Translations under genes and position numbers: made by a program
In this document: in pieces, positions 22,191-30,276 of the stretch
Numbering within the stretch: the first letter of the stretch is position 1
Layout of the letters: every line of letters starts with the position of its first letter
Notes under the pieces: generated by a model
The model's database searches: none
Told to the model about the DNA's origin: nothing
What the model saw: only the letters and a program-made list of their open reading frames with translations
From: Russula earlei
Lineage: Eukaryota > Basidiomycota > Agaricomycetes > Russulales > Russulaceae
Assembly (NCBI GenBank): GCA_025769875.1
Contig: JAGFNK010000611.1
Coordinates: 1 to 30,276, forward strand
Direction: 5' to 3'
DNA: 30,276 nt

Positions 22191-22591
22191 ACCTAAAAGT
22201 ACGACACCCACCAACCCTTTTCCAAATCACAACCGCCAAAACCGCGGAAATCACCACATTTCGCGGAAAACACCACTTTCCGTGGAAAACATCGTTTTCT
22301 GTTGAATCCGTCATTTCATCACTCATCATTCATAATCCCTTCCTGCTTCCCTCTGCTCTCAGTCGTAGTAAAGCCGACTCTCATCCTACTATAAAGCATG
22401 CTTTTCATCTCCTTGCAGCATCGCTATAACCACGCTATTTCGATCATAGCGTTACAGAATTATTCACCTGTCGTATGGCAATGGCTTGTTACAGCAATTA
22501 TTAAAAAGGAAGAATCCACCTTTTATACGTACCATTGATCTCTTCTACCCACAGCCCCAGGCCCTTCACTTCATCATCACAACAACTAACT
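22191..22591. other. 401-bp divergent intergenic region
   Basis: Between the minus-strand gene starting at 22190 and the secreted-protein start at 22592. It holds the 19-bp tandem repeat at 22243-22307 and a perfect 7-bp dyad, ACGCTAT (22432-22438) and ATAGCGT (22446-22452), with a 7-nt loop. No clear TAnnTTTG promoter box was found before 22592, and no RNA gene. An upstream TTG at 22535 keeps the secreted-protein frame open but lacks a signal-peptide context. Confidence 0.6.
22243..22307. repeat. 19-bp tandem repeat of a palindromic unit (TTTCNGYGGAAA)
   Basis: CGCGGAAA at 22243, CGCGGAAA at 22262 and CGTGGAAA at 22281 are spaced exactly 19 bp, with a decayed fourth copy (TGTTGAAT) at 22300. 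Copies 2 and 3 are centred on partial palindromes such as TTTCCGTGGAAA, with linkers ACACCAC and ACATCG. Confidence 0.65.
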
Positions 22592-25465
22592 ATGCCCATT
22601 TTTACCCAACTGGCTACCCGTATGTCCCATATAATGCGCGACAGCGTATGGAAACATCTCCCCGCATCTTTTTATAAAATAGCCTTTATGGCAGCAACCT
22701 GTATAACAGGTATGCATACCGGCTTCTCCCAATGTAATTCCTTTACTGCTGCCGGAGTAAGCACCTATACGGTGCCGGCAGGTATAACAGGACTGCGTAT
22801 TACAGCACATGGTGCAGATGGCGGTTTCAATGGTTCCGGTGGCAATAACAATGGCAATGGCGGCAGCGGCGCTACACTGGGCGCTACTTTTAACGTACAG
22901 GCTGGCGATGTGATCCACCTGTATATTGGTAGTGTTGGGGGATATGTGAATACCTGGGGAGGCGGCGGTGGTGGCGCCACCGGTGTGGTGATCACAAGAG
23001 GCAGTAACAATTATCTCCTGCTGGTAGCAGGCGCAGGTGGGGGTTGTGGATCCCTCGGTGGTAGTGGTGGACGTTCAGTTACTACCATTGCTGCTGCCGG
23101 TGGCGCTTCTGTGGATGCTTACGGTATTGGCGGTGGCGGGTATGGGGTAGGCAGTAGCGGAACAAGCGATGCAACAGGTGCCGGTGGTGCCGGTGTAATA
23201 CAGGCTACCGGTGCTTTGCCGGCATCCGTAGCTGCCGGGGCAACCACTTACTCTCCCGGTTTAGGGGGAAGTGGGGGTGCCGGTTTTGGTGCCGGTGGCT
23301 GTTCGGTAACCGCCAGTGGTGGTGGTGGTGGCGGTTATGCTGGTGGCGATGGGGATAATATTGGCGGCGGTGGCGGCCAGGGTGGAACCTCCTGGTTTAA
23401 CAATACCGCTCCCTTTTCAGGTACACTGGTATTGCAACAGGATGGTGTGGCCGGCAATTATACAGGTGCCCCGTCAGTTACAGGCTCCACGAACAGCAAT
23501 GGCAAGGTAGACATTCAAACAACTAATAACGGAACATATACAACGATATGGCGGGGAACGCAGAGCGTTTCCACTGCCCTGGATGCCAACTGGTGTGGCT
23601 ATCTGCCCAACGCTACTACCCATATTACCATCTCAACAGGCACTACTTATGCTCCTGTAATAGCTGCAGCCAATACACTCAACTGCCAGGATATAACAGT
23701 AAATGCCGGGGCAATAGTAACAGTTACCGGTACCTTACAGGTAACAGGTAATATCAGTGGTAGTGGAGCTATAACGGCTGGTGCAGGTACCATCGTCATG
23801 AATGGTACCAATGCGCAAACCATGGCTCCCATCTTCACTAACAATACAATTCAAAATCTAACCATCAATAATGGAGCAGGGGTAACCCTCAATGGTGCAC
23901 TGGCCATAACAGGCCTGCTAAACCCTCTTAACGGAACATTTACTACCAATAATAACCTTACGTTGATCAGCAATGTCGGTGGTACAGCGCAGGTAACAGT
24001 AGGTACCGAATCAGGTGGTTACATAACAGGCAACGTAACGGTACAACGTTATATACCCGGCGGTTCGCGCAAATACCGCTTCCTGGGCCATCCCTTTAGT
24101 ACAGCGATGCCGCTTACACAATTAACGGATGATATCGATATTACCGGTACAATAACAGGTAGCAATGCCAATAACTTTACGGCTACCGGCAGCAATGCGG
24201 CTTCTGCCTTTTATTATAATGAAGCAGGGGATGATGGCGCAACCGGTACCAATAACAATGCAGGTTGGGCAGCCTATACCAGCGATAATAGTGTAAGCAC
24301 TGTTGGCGTAGGGCAGGGTATACGGGTACTGGTAAGAGGTAGTAAGGGGCAGGCCGGTTCTTTAACAGGTGGCACGTACACGCCCGATCCGGTAACCATT
24401 ACCATGAGTGGTCCTTTGCAACAGGGAACTACCGTACAAAATCTAAGCTATACCAATAGTAGTAAAGGCTGGAACCTGGTGAGCAACCCGTTTGCCTGCA
24501 ATGTGGACTGGCTGAATGTTACCAGGATCAATGTCAACAACGCAGTGTACACCTACCGCCCTGCCTTAAGCAGCGGTAACTATGCCAGCTATGTGAATGG
24601 CAGCGCCAGCAATGGCGGCAGCCACTACCTCGAAGCCGGCAGCAGCTTCTTTGTAAAAGCCGCTGGTTCAGGTCCAACGCTCTTCTGGTTTGAAGCCGGC
24701 AAAGTAAGCAGTACCCCTGCCAACAGTGTATTTGGCATGCAAACCATACACAATCGTGTATCCTTAACACTGATCAACGACAGCACCCTTAATACAGATG
24801 AAGTAGTAGTTCGTTTTGGAGATGATCCCGCTACCGATGTATACGATGGAGCATACGATGCAGAGAACCTCGCCGGTGCCGCGCAGGACTTATATGTTCT
24901 GGATACCGTAGGAACCCAATATAGCATCTTCCATGGTAGTGCGCTGGGCTTCATAGGCACAGAACACAGGGAAGTAAAACTCGGTATCGGTAATCTTACA
25001 GCAGGTAGTTATACCCTCAATGCTGTTACCTTAAATGCCTTTACAGGTGGTAACATAGCCTATATAAAAGATGCAGAACAAAATACACTCACTGCTATTA
25101 GCGATACCACTGCCTGTCATTTTACAGTGACTACCAATACTGCCGATCTGCGCAGCCGGTTCAGCATTGTATTCAATGCCAAACCAGCAGTGATAACTGT
25201 TCCGGGTACGACTGCATTCTCTGTACTAACCTGGCCTAATCCTGCTACAGACGTAATTACAATTAAATACGATGGCTTAAACAACAACGAGCCCACCGGT
25301 ATTCGCATAGTAGATATCAACGGCCGTACTATACACGCAATAGAACTAGGCAAACAAACTGCAGGCAGCCAGCGCATCAACATCAAAAGCTGGAGCAAAG
25401 GCATGTACAGCGTACAATTATTAAACGGCAACAACAAACAGGTGCAAAGCATCATCAAACAATAA
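22592..25465 (+). CDS. large glycine-rich secreted protein with type IX secretion C-terminal domain
   Basis: 957 residues from the ATG at 22592; starts at 22622 or 22634 are also possible, and 22634 gives a more usual signal peptide (MRDSVWKHLPASFYKIAF, cut after GFSQ). After the signal comes a glycine-rich domain of about 240 residues (runs such as GGGGGGATG, GGGGGGYAGG) with regularly spaced Gly and few charges. The middle has repeated beta strands typical of Bacteroidota surface proteins (ITVNAGAIVTVTGTLQVTG; GYITGNVTVQRYIPGG). The final 80 or so residues are a type A T9SS sorting domain: LTWPNPATDVITIKY, then RIVDINGRTIHAIELG, ending with GMYSVQLLNGNNKQVQSIIK. It is probably exported by the type IX system and attached to or released from the cell surface. 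Function unknown. Confidence 0.85.
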   Translation: MPIFTQLATRMSHIMRDSVWKHLPASFYKIAFMAATCITGMHTGFSQCNSFTAAGVSTYTVPAGITGLRITAHGADGGFNGSGGNNNGNGGSGATLGATFNVQAGDVIHLYIGSVGGYVNTWGGGGGGATGVVITRGSNNYLLLVAGAGGGCGSLGGSGGRSVTTIAAAGGASVDAYGIGGGGYGVGSSGTSDATGAGGAGVIQATGALPASVAAGATTYSPGLGGSGGAGFGAGGCSVTASGGGGGGYAGGDGDNIGGGGGQGGTSWFNNTAPFSGTLVLQQDGVAGNYTGAPSVTGSTNSNGKVDIQTTNNGTYTTIWRGTQSVSTALDANWCGYLPNATTHITISTGTTYAPVIAAANTLNCQDITVNAGAIVTVTGTLQVTGNISGSGAITAGAGTIVMNGTNAQTMAPIFTNNTIQNLTINNGAGVTLNGALAITGLLNPLNGTFTTNNNLTLISNVGGTAQVTVGTESGGYITGNVTVQRYIPGGSRKYRFLGHPFSTAMPLTQLTDDIDITGTITGSNANNFTATGSNAASAFYYNEAGDDGATGTNNNAGWAAYTSDNSVSTVGVGQGIRVLVRGSKGQAGSLTGGTYTPDPVTITMSGPLQQGTTVQNLSYTNSSKGWNLVSNPFACNVDWLNVTRINVNNAVYTYRPALSSGNYASYVNGSASNGGSHYLEAGSSFFVKAAGSGPTLFWFEAGKVSSTPANSVFGMQTIHNRVSLTLINDSTLNTDEVVVRFGDDPATDVYDGAYDAENLAGAAQDLYVLDTVGTQYSIFHGSALGFIGTEHREVKLGIGNLTAGSYTLNAVTLNAFTGGNIAYIKDAEQNTLTAISDTTACHFTVTTNTADLRSRFSIVFNAKPAVITVPGTTAFSVLTWPNPATDVITIKYDGLNNNEPTGIRIVDINGRTIHAIELGKQTAGSQRINIKSWSKGMYSVQLLNGNNKQVQSIIKQ

Positions 25466-25467
25466 AC

Positions 25468-25671
25468 ATGAAAACCAAAATACAAATACTCACTATACTA
25501 AGCATACTGCTCATCTTCTTATTACCCTCCCTGGTATACGCCCAGCCGGGTTTCGGAGATCCCGGTGATGATGCACCCATAGACGGTGGTTTATCCCTGC
25601 TCGTAGCAGCAGGGGTGGGGTATGGCCTAAAGAAAATACGCCAGGGAGCAAAAAGAAAGTCCTGGTTATAA
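25468..25671 (+). CDS. minimal PID-CTERM-like small membrane protein, 67 aa
   Basis: A signal peptide (residues 1-25, MKTKIQILTILSILLIFLLP then SLVYA) is followed by a 12-residue spacer (QPGFGDPGDDAP) and then PIDGGLSLLVAAGVGYG, a hydrophobic stretch and a basic tail (LKKIRQGAKRKSWL). The D-x-P-I-D-G-G-L-S-L-L signature, membrane segment and basic end match what is called a PID-CTERM sorting signal in Bacteroidota. The mature part is so short that it is almost nothing but a sorting tail. It begins 2 bp after the stop of the type IX secreted protein, so both are on one transcript. A sorting protease for it is not in this window. Confidence 0.7.
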   Translation: MKTKIQILTILSILLIFLLPSLVYAQPGFGDPGDDAPIDGGLSLLVAAGVGYGLKKIRQGAKRKSWL

Positions 25672-25707
25672 AGCATGGTACGGGGGCATTATCTGGACGC
25701 TACCATC

Positions 25708-25731
25708 GACTATCGTCCATGGTCTATGGAC
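25708..25731. repeat. short dyad of the GACTRTCG/CCATGG word family, copy 2
   Basis: GACTATCG (25708-25715) runs into GTCCAT (25715-25720) and ATGGAC (25726-25731), 6-bp arms with loop GGTCT. It sits between the PID-CTERM gene and the HD-Pycsar gene and shares words with the dyad at 9471. Confidence 0.4.
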
Positions 25732-25771
25732 TAATACAATAGTTTGTATATTTATTGCCAATCTCGCGTTC

Positions 25772-27019
25772 ATGAACTATCAGCCTATCTTAGAGAAAGT
25801 ACAGCACTACGCACAACACCACTTCGAAACACATACCAATGATAACCTGGTGTACCACAACCAGGAGCATACAAAAAACGTAGTAGCCGCAGCAGCACAG
25901 ATCGCCAATCACTACCAGTTAAGCGACCATGATTTCTTCGTGGTACTAACCGCCGCCTGGTTCCACGACCTCGGCTATTATACCAGCCCCGCAGCCCATG
26001 AGGAAGAAGGCGCACGCCTGGCAGGAGCTTTTTTACAGGAGAATAATATAGATGAAGCTACTATCCAGGCAGTAAAACAGTGCATCATTGCCACCAAACT
26101 GCCGCAGAACCCCACCAATCTGCTGGAACAGATCGTTTGTGATGCCGACCTCTTTCACCTGGGTACCGATGATTTCTTCCCCCGCAACAAACTCATGCGC
26201 AAAGAGGTGGAAGCAGTAAAGCACCTAAAGATCAATAAAGGCGACTGGCGCACAGGGAATGTACATTTCCTGCAGTCCCATCATTATCATACCGATTATG
26301 CACGCCTGTTACTGGATGCCAAAAAAGAAGAGAACCTCCACCAGTTGGAGAAAGACAAAGAGAAAGGTAAAGGCGACCCGGTAGTGGCATTGGTACGCAA
26401 GCATACAGCAGAGGAAGAACAAAAGGAGGAAAAAGAGAACGGCGAGGTGGCTGTGAAAGAGAAGAAGGAAAAGAAAGCAAAAAACAACCGGCCGGATAGG
26501 GGCATTGAAACAGTCTTCAAGATCACCTCCGGTAATAACCAACGGTTAAGCTCTCAGGCAGATAGCAAGGCGCATATCATGATCCAGGTAAATTCCATCA
26601 TCATCTCTGTACTGCTCAGCTTATTGCTCAGGCGTATAGAAGAACATGCCAGCCTCGCAATACCCACATTTATGCTCCTGACAGTAAATGTATTAACGAT
26701 CATCTTTTCCGTGCTCGCCACCAGGCCCAATATACCCCCCGGTACGTTCACACCACTGGATGTGGACGAGAAAAAAGTAAACCTCCTGTTCTTTGGTAAT
26801 TTTTATAAGATGAGTCTCGAAGACTATGCCTCTGGTATGCTCAAAATGATGGATGATTCGGAGTTCCTCTATGGCAGCCTCATCAAAGATGTGTATTTTC
26901 AGGGTATTGCATTGGGCAGAAAGTATAAACTGCTCCGGCTATCTTATAATATCTTTATGTTTGGTTTGATCGCTTCTGTCATCGCATTCATTATCGCGGT
27001 ATCCTTATTTGGAAAATAA
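25772..27019 (+). CDS. HD-domain phosphohydrolase fused to a Pycsar-effector-like membrane domain
   Basis: 415 residues. Residues about 25-185 are an HD domain: the metal ligands are His33 in HNQEHT, the His65-Asp66 pair in AAWFHDLGYY and an Asp in CDADLFHLG (124 or 126). A highly charged linker (186-240, Glu/Lys-rich) follows. From about 243 the segment GIETVFKITSGNNQRLSSQA leads into two transmembrane helices (about 272-287 and 297-316) and a last helix at 393-412, the layout of the Pycsar effector membrane domain (PycTM, formerly DUF5706). The HD part may cleave a cyclic or phosphorylated nucleotide; the C-terminal part is expected in the inner membrane. No uridylate/cytidylate cyclase gene is adjacent. 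It is 24 bp before ppk1, in one transcript. Confidence 0.85.
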   Translation: MNYQPILEKVQHYAQHHFETHTNDNLVYHNQEHTKNVVAAAAQIANHYQLSDHDFFVVLTAAWFHDLGYYTSPAAHEEEGARLAGAFLQENNIDEATIQAVKQCIIATKLPQNPTNLLEQIVCDADLFHLGTDDFFPRNKLMRKEVEAVKHLKINKGDWRTGNVHFLQSHHYHTDYARLLLDAKKEENLHQLEKDKEKGKGDPVVALVRKHTAEEEQKEEKENGEVAVKEKKEKKAKNNRPDRGIETVFKITSGNNQRLSSQADSKAHIMIQVNSIIISVLLSLLLRRIEEHASLAIPTFMLLTVNVLTIIFSVLATRPNIPPGTFTPLDVDEKKVNLLFFGNFYKMSLEDYASGMLKMMDDSEFLYGSLIKDVYFQGIALGRKYKLLRLSYNIFMFGLIASVIAFIIAVSLFGK

Positions 27020-27043
27020 AGTATTTACCTGAACCTTACTAAC

Positions 27044-29086
27044 ATGCCCGCATACTCCTTTTTCAATCGTGATACCAGTTGGCTATCTTTTAATGAACGC
27101 ATTCTGCAGGAAGCAGCAAAGCCAACGGTTCCATTGCTGGAGCGTATTAAGTTCCTCTCTATTTATTCTTCTAACCTCGATGAGTTTTACCGGGTACGGA
27201 TGCCTGTGTTAAAGGCATTGGATAAACTCAACCATACAAAAGATGCAGAGATCAGTAAAGATGCCGTAACCGGCGATACCATCCAACAACTCGTACACCG
27301 GCAGCAACAATTGTTTGGTAGCATACTCACACAACAACTACTCCCGCAGTTTCAGCAACAGCGCATACATCTTGTATACAATGAACCCATACCCGCTGCC
27401 ATCAGCACGCAGGTAGCTACTTATTTTTATACACGCCTCGCTGCTTTTATAGAAGTGATCGCAGCGCGTAAGGCAAAAGACTTCTTCCCGGAGAATAACA
27501 AGCTGTATATAACAGTATTGCTACAACAAAAGGATGGGGAAGAAGAGATGGTGTTTGTCAATATACCTTCAGATGCAGTGCCTCGTTTTTATACAGTGAG
27601 TGCAGGAGGCACCCACTACATCCTGTTTATTGATGATATTATCAGGGAACACCTGCCCGCTCTTTTTACCAAAGCAACCATCAATGGTGTCTATAGCATT
27701 AAGATAACACGCGATGCAGAACTCAACATCGCAGATGAATACCAGGGAGATATTGCAGAGAAAATAGAAAAGCAGATAGCCAAAAGAGATTTCGGGTTAG
27801 CTACCCGTTTCCTGTACCAGCCCGGTATGCCATTGCGTACCTTGAATGCGATAGCCGGTCTCTTTGCATTGGCCGATGCCAGTATGATGGAAGGAGGTGC
27901 CTACCATAACCTCAAAGATTTTATAGGGCTCCCTGTTGCAGACCCTGCTTTATCGTATCCCTCTGTCAAGCCATTGGATTATCCATTGCCAACACCCGGT
28001 ATTTCTTTGTTTGAAGCAATACAACAAAAAGATATACTGGTACATACCCCTTACCAACGCTATGATACCATCCTCCGTTTCTTCAACGAAGCCGCTATTG
28101 ATGAACGAACAGAAGAGATCTATACAACGCTCTATCGGGTAGCCAGCGATTCGATGATCGTACATGCACTCATCAGTGCAGCGAGAAATGGAAAGAAGGT
28201 AACCGTATTTGTAGAATTACAGGCCCGGTTCGATGAAGCCAATAATATTAAGTGGGCAAAGAATATGAAAGCCGCCGGTGTGCGTATTTTGTACAGTATA
28301 CCCGGTTTAAAGGTTCACGCCAAAGTAGCGCTGGTTAAAAAGAAGCAGGGTGGAAGGGTGGTGTATACCGGTTTGTTTGCCACCGGTAACCTCAATGAAA
28401 GTACAGCCCGTTTTTATACAGATCATATCCTGTTAACCGCAAAGCATTCCCTGTTGCGGGAGCTCGAATTGTTGTTCCTGTTCCTGGTAGAAAGAAAAAA
28501 GCCAAAGGAGAAAGATGCCATCCGCTTTGAGCATTTGCTGATAGCGCAGTTTAACCTGCAGCAACAGTTTATACAGTTGATTGACCGGGAGATCAGTAAT
28601 GCACAGCAAGGCTTGCCTGCCGGTATCATCATTAAACTCAATAACCTCGAAGAACAGGTGCTCATCGGTAAATTATACGAAGCTTCTGCTGCCGGCGTTA
28701 CCATTCAGCTCATTGTCAGAAGCATCTGTTGTTTGATCCCCGGGGTAAAAGGAATGAGCGAACACATTACAGTAAGAAGGATCGTAGACAAATACCTGGA
28801 ACATGGCCGGGCCTTTATCTTTCACAACAATGGTAACGAAGAAGTATACCTCGGCTCCTCTGATTGGATGAACCGGAATATCTATCACCGCATAGAAGTT
28901 TGTTTCCCAATAGAAGACCCTTTATTAAAGAAAGAGATCAGGCACATCATAGACTTACAGTTACAGGATAACAGCCAGGCCGTAATAATAGACAATGCTT
29001 TAAGCAACACAACAATACCTGTAACAGGAGAAATGATCCGTTCACAGGAAGCTATCTATACTTACCTGCGCGATAAAAGCAAATAA
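27044..29086 (+). CDS. ppk1: polyphosphate kinase 1
   Basis: 680 residues, a usual length for PPK1. The N-terminus FFNRDTSWLSFNERILQEA and the SNLDEFYRVRMP segment are diagnostic of the N and head domains. The autophosphorylated histidine is His425 in GLKVHAKVALV, and the second conserved His587 lies in YLEHGRAFIF, followed by VYLGSSDWMNRN. The enzyme polymerises the gamma-phosphate of ATP into inorganic polyphosphate at the membrane, and can run in reverse. It is the second gene of the operon, behind the HD-Pycsar fusion and 1 bp before the SdiA-regulated-type gene. Confidence 0.95.
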   Translation: MPAYSFFNRDTSWLSFNERILQEAAKPTVPLLERIKFLSIYSSNLDEFYRVRMPVLKALDKLNHTKDAEISKDAVTGDTIQQLVHRQQQLFGSILTQQLLPQFQQQRIHLVYNEPIPAAISTQVATYFYTRLAAFIEVIAARKAKDFFPENNKLYITVLLQQKDGEEEMVFVNIPSDAVPRFYTVSAGGTHYILFIDDIIREHLPALFTKATINGVYSIKITRDAELNIADEYQGDIAEKIEKQIAKRDFGLATRFLYQPGMPLRTLNAIAGLFALADASMMEGGAYHNLKDFIGLPVADPALSYPSVKPLDYPLPTPGISLFEAIQQKDILVHTPYQRYDTILRFFNEAAIDERTEEIYTTLYRVASDSMIVHALISAARNGKKVTVFVELQARFDEANNIKWAKNMKAAGVRILYSIPGLKVHAKVALVKKKQGGRVVYTGLFATGNLNESTARFYTDHILLTAKHSLLRELELLFLFLVERKKPKEKDAIRFEHLLIAQFNLQQQFIQLIDREISNAQQGLPAGIIIKLNNLEEQVLIGKLYEASAAGVTIQLIVRSICCLIPGVKGMSEHITVRRIVDKYLEHGRAFIFHNNGNEEVYLGSSDWMNRNIYHRIEVCFPIEDPLLKKEIRHIIDLQLQDNSQAVIIDNALSNTTIPVTGEMIRSQEAIYTYLRDKSK

Positions 29087-29087
29087 C

Positions 29088-29966
29088 ATGAACAACACCT
29101 GCCGGTTATATACAGTAATGGCTCTATGGATGCTCTTCGCCTGCCGGATGCAACCGGGTAGTGCACAGGATAGTCCACCGGGGTATAACCTGGCCGCGCC
29201 TGTTAAATGGATCATGCCGGAAGAGCTCGATGAGATCTCGGGCATTGCTTTTTATACTGGTATTGATCCCATTGTACACGTCGAAGATGATAACCCTTAT
29301 ATATATGCAGAACAGGATGAAGAGGGACGCATCTACCGGTTAAGAAAAGGAATGAAACCACATTCTACCAAATTTGGAAAGCCGGGTGATTATGAAGACA
29401 TCGCCATCAACAAAGAGCAGGTGATCATGCTGCGCAGTGATGGGGTGTTGTTTACCTTCCCCTTCAGTGAAACCAGCAAAGAGAAAACAGCAACAACAAA
29501 GGAATGGAAGGGACTGTTGCCACAAGGCGAATACGAAAGCCTCGCAGTAGGTCGTGATGGCAACCTGGTAGTGATTTGCAAGAACTGCCCGGTAGATAAC
29601 CAGGAAAAAGAAGTGTCCGCGTATATCATACAACAGGATACTGCAGGCAATCTCTCTCTTGCCCGGTCATTTAAAATAGACATTTCTTCCGTGGACTTAA
29701 CCAGCATCCACAAACAAATAAAGTTTCATCCTTCCTGTGTAGCGCAACACCCCATTACACATGAATGGTTTTTGATCTCATCCGTTAACAAAGTACTCAT
29801 CGTGCTGAATGAACAATGGAAGGTAAAGGCTTCGTATGCATTAAATCCTAACCTGTTTAAACAACCGGAGGGTTTGGCTTTTGATACAAAGGGTACGATG
29901 TATATCTCGAATGAGAATGCAGATGTTGGAAATGCAAATATTCTGGAATTTATATACCAAAAATGA
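29088..29966 (+). CDS. SdiA-regulated-type beta-propeller protein, exported
   Basis: 292 residues. The N-terminus holds a signal with either a lipobox (LFAC, Cys19) or a signal-peptidase I site after GSAQ; the former would make it a lipoprotein. The body shows repeated propeller blades: LDEISGIAFYTG, GDYEDIAINKEQ, GEYESLAVGRDGNL, QPEGLAFDTKGTMYISNEN. The E-x-S/D-I/L-A pattern in each blade is characteristic of the SdiA-regulated/YjiK-like family (PF06977). Role unknown; such proteins often lie beside phosphatases in Bacteroidota. Its stop overlaps the next start by 4 bp (ATGA at 29963-29966), pointing to translational coupling. Confidence 0.85.
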   Translation: MNNTCRLYTVMALWMLFACRMQPGSAQDSPPGYNLAAPVKWIMPEELDEISGIAFYTGIDPIVHVEDDNPYIYAEQDEEGRIYRLRKGMKPHSTKFGKPGDYEDIAINKEQVIMLRSDGVLFTFPFSETSKEKTATTKEWKGLLPQGEYESLAVGRDGNLVVICKNCPVDNQEKEVSAYIIQQDTAGNLSLARSFKIDISSVDLTSIHKQIKFHPSCVAQHPITHEWFLISSVNKVLIVLNEQWKVKASYALNPNLFKQPEGLAFDTKGTMYISNENADVGNANILEFIYQK

Positions 29967-30276
29967 AAAGAAACTGCTTATATACCATTTGCCTGTTGTT
30001 GTGTAGCGTTGTTACGCTACAGGCGCAGGATAGTATTCGCGCAAGGGTGATCTTTATTGGAGATGCCGGTGAGATAGACGAGGCACAAAGGGATGTAATA
30101 CCCCAGGCGGCAAGCCGTATCTTACACGGTAAAACCACGGTGATGTTCCTCGGGGATAATGTATATCCCAAAGGAATGGGCCTGCCCGGTAGCCCGGAAG
30201 AAGCAGCTACCAAACAGATCCTTCGCTCGCAGTTTGAACCCATGCGTAGTAAAGGCGCCGCTGTTTATTTTACCCG
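29963..30276 (+). CDS. metallophosphoesterase, exported, cut by the window end
   Basis: About 104 residues are visible with no stop. A signal peptide (residues 1-21, KRNCLYTICLLLCSVVTLQA) precedes the catalytic start: VIFIGDAGE (29-37), then VMFLGDNVYPKG (60-71). GD-x-G followed by GDN-x-Y is the metal-binding pattern of calcineurin-like and purple-acid-phosphatase-like metallophosphoesterases. It should act on phosphate esters in the periplasm or outside. It overlaps the preceding gene by ATGA, which makes a four-gene operon with ppk1. The remaining domain and any outer-membrane barrel cannot be seen. Confidence 0.85.
   Translation, partial: MKRNCLYTICLLLCSVVTLQAQDSIRARVIFIGDAGEIDEAQRDVIPQAASRILHGKTTVMFLGDNVYPKGMGLPGSPEEAATKQILRSQFEPMRSKGAAVYFT

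Noticed and set aside
22243..22307. CRISPR array
   Set aside because: Units repeat every 19 bp with no unique spacers of normal length and no cas genes nearby.
25772..29086. A complete Pycsar defence system
   Set aside because: Only the effector-like domain is present; no uridylate or cytidylate cyclase gene is in the window.

Overview
The window looks like a chromosomal segment of a Bacteroidota bacterium, most likely of the Chitinophagaceae. The support is Bacteroidota-type promoters (TAnnTTTG at -7 with TTTG about 20 bp upstream), a DUF5686/carboxypeptidase-regulatory outer-membrane protein, a type IX secretion C-terminal domain, a PID-CTERM-like small protein, a Bacteroidota-style Crp/Fnr regulator, and intergenic clusters of degenerate heptamers (CTTTGCG / ATCTGCG / ATTCGTG). 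No rRNA, tRNA, CRISPR array, intact insertion sequence or phage module was seen.

Layout. 1-4931 is mostly minus-strand: a cut-off DUF5686 protein, a small plus-strand orphan, a membrane protein plus alpha/beta hydrolase pair, a lipoprotein esterase with an InlB-like repeat, and a GNAT acetyltransferase. 5127-12341 is plus-strand: a secreted alpha/beta hydrolase, a Crp/Fnr regulator, then a TetR regulator followed by SDR-thiolase and MFS exporter-ketoacyl synthase gene pairs. Near-identical palindromes (core ATACCRATCGGTAT) lie in front of tetR, the SDR and the MFS gene, which suggests one small regulon for acyl-chain chemistry and export. 12606-19111 is a second TetR regulator followed by a complete tripartite RND efflux operon (adaptor, HAE1 pump, outer-membrane factor), with a different shared operator (TTAACAGTGKTAA). 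A possible structured RNA and a strong terminator follow.

19357-22190 is accessory: a SnoaL-like protein, a HigB/HigA-type toxin-antitoxin pair, a 59-residue basic protein next to a predicted TIR/deoxyribosyltransferase-like protein, and a hypothetical protein whose reading frame has absorbed an interspersed repeat. 22592-25671 holds a large glycine-rich type IX secreted protein and a minimal PID-CTERM-like protein directly behind it. 25772-30276 is a tight operon: an HD phosphohydrolase fused to a Pycsar-effector-like membrane domain, polyphosphate kinase 1, an SdiA-regulated-type beta-propeller protein and a metallophosphoesterase cut by the window end.

The best candidates for something not well described are the TetR/SDR/thiolase/MFS/KAS regulon, the orphan HD-Pycsar fusion coupled to ppk1, the small basic protein plus TIR-like pair beside the toxin-antitoxin module, and the heptamer repeat family with its 10/15-nt phasing. 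All functional statements are from reading the sequence; no search was run.
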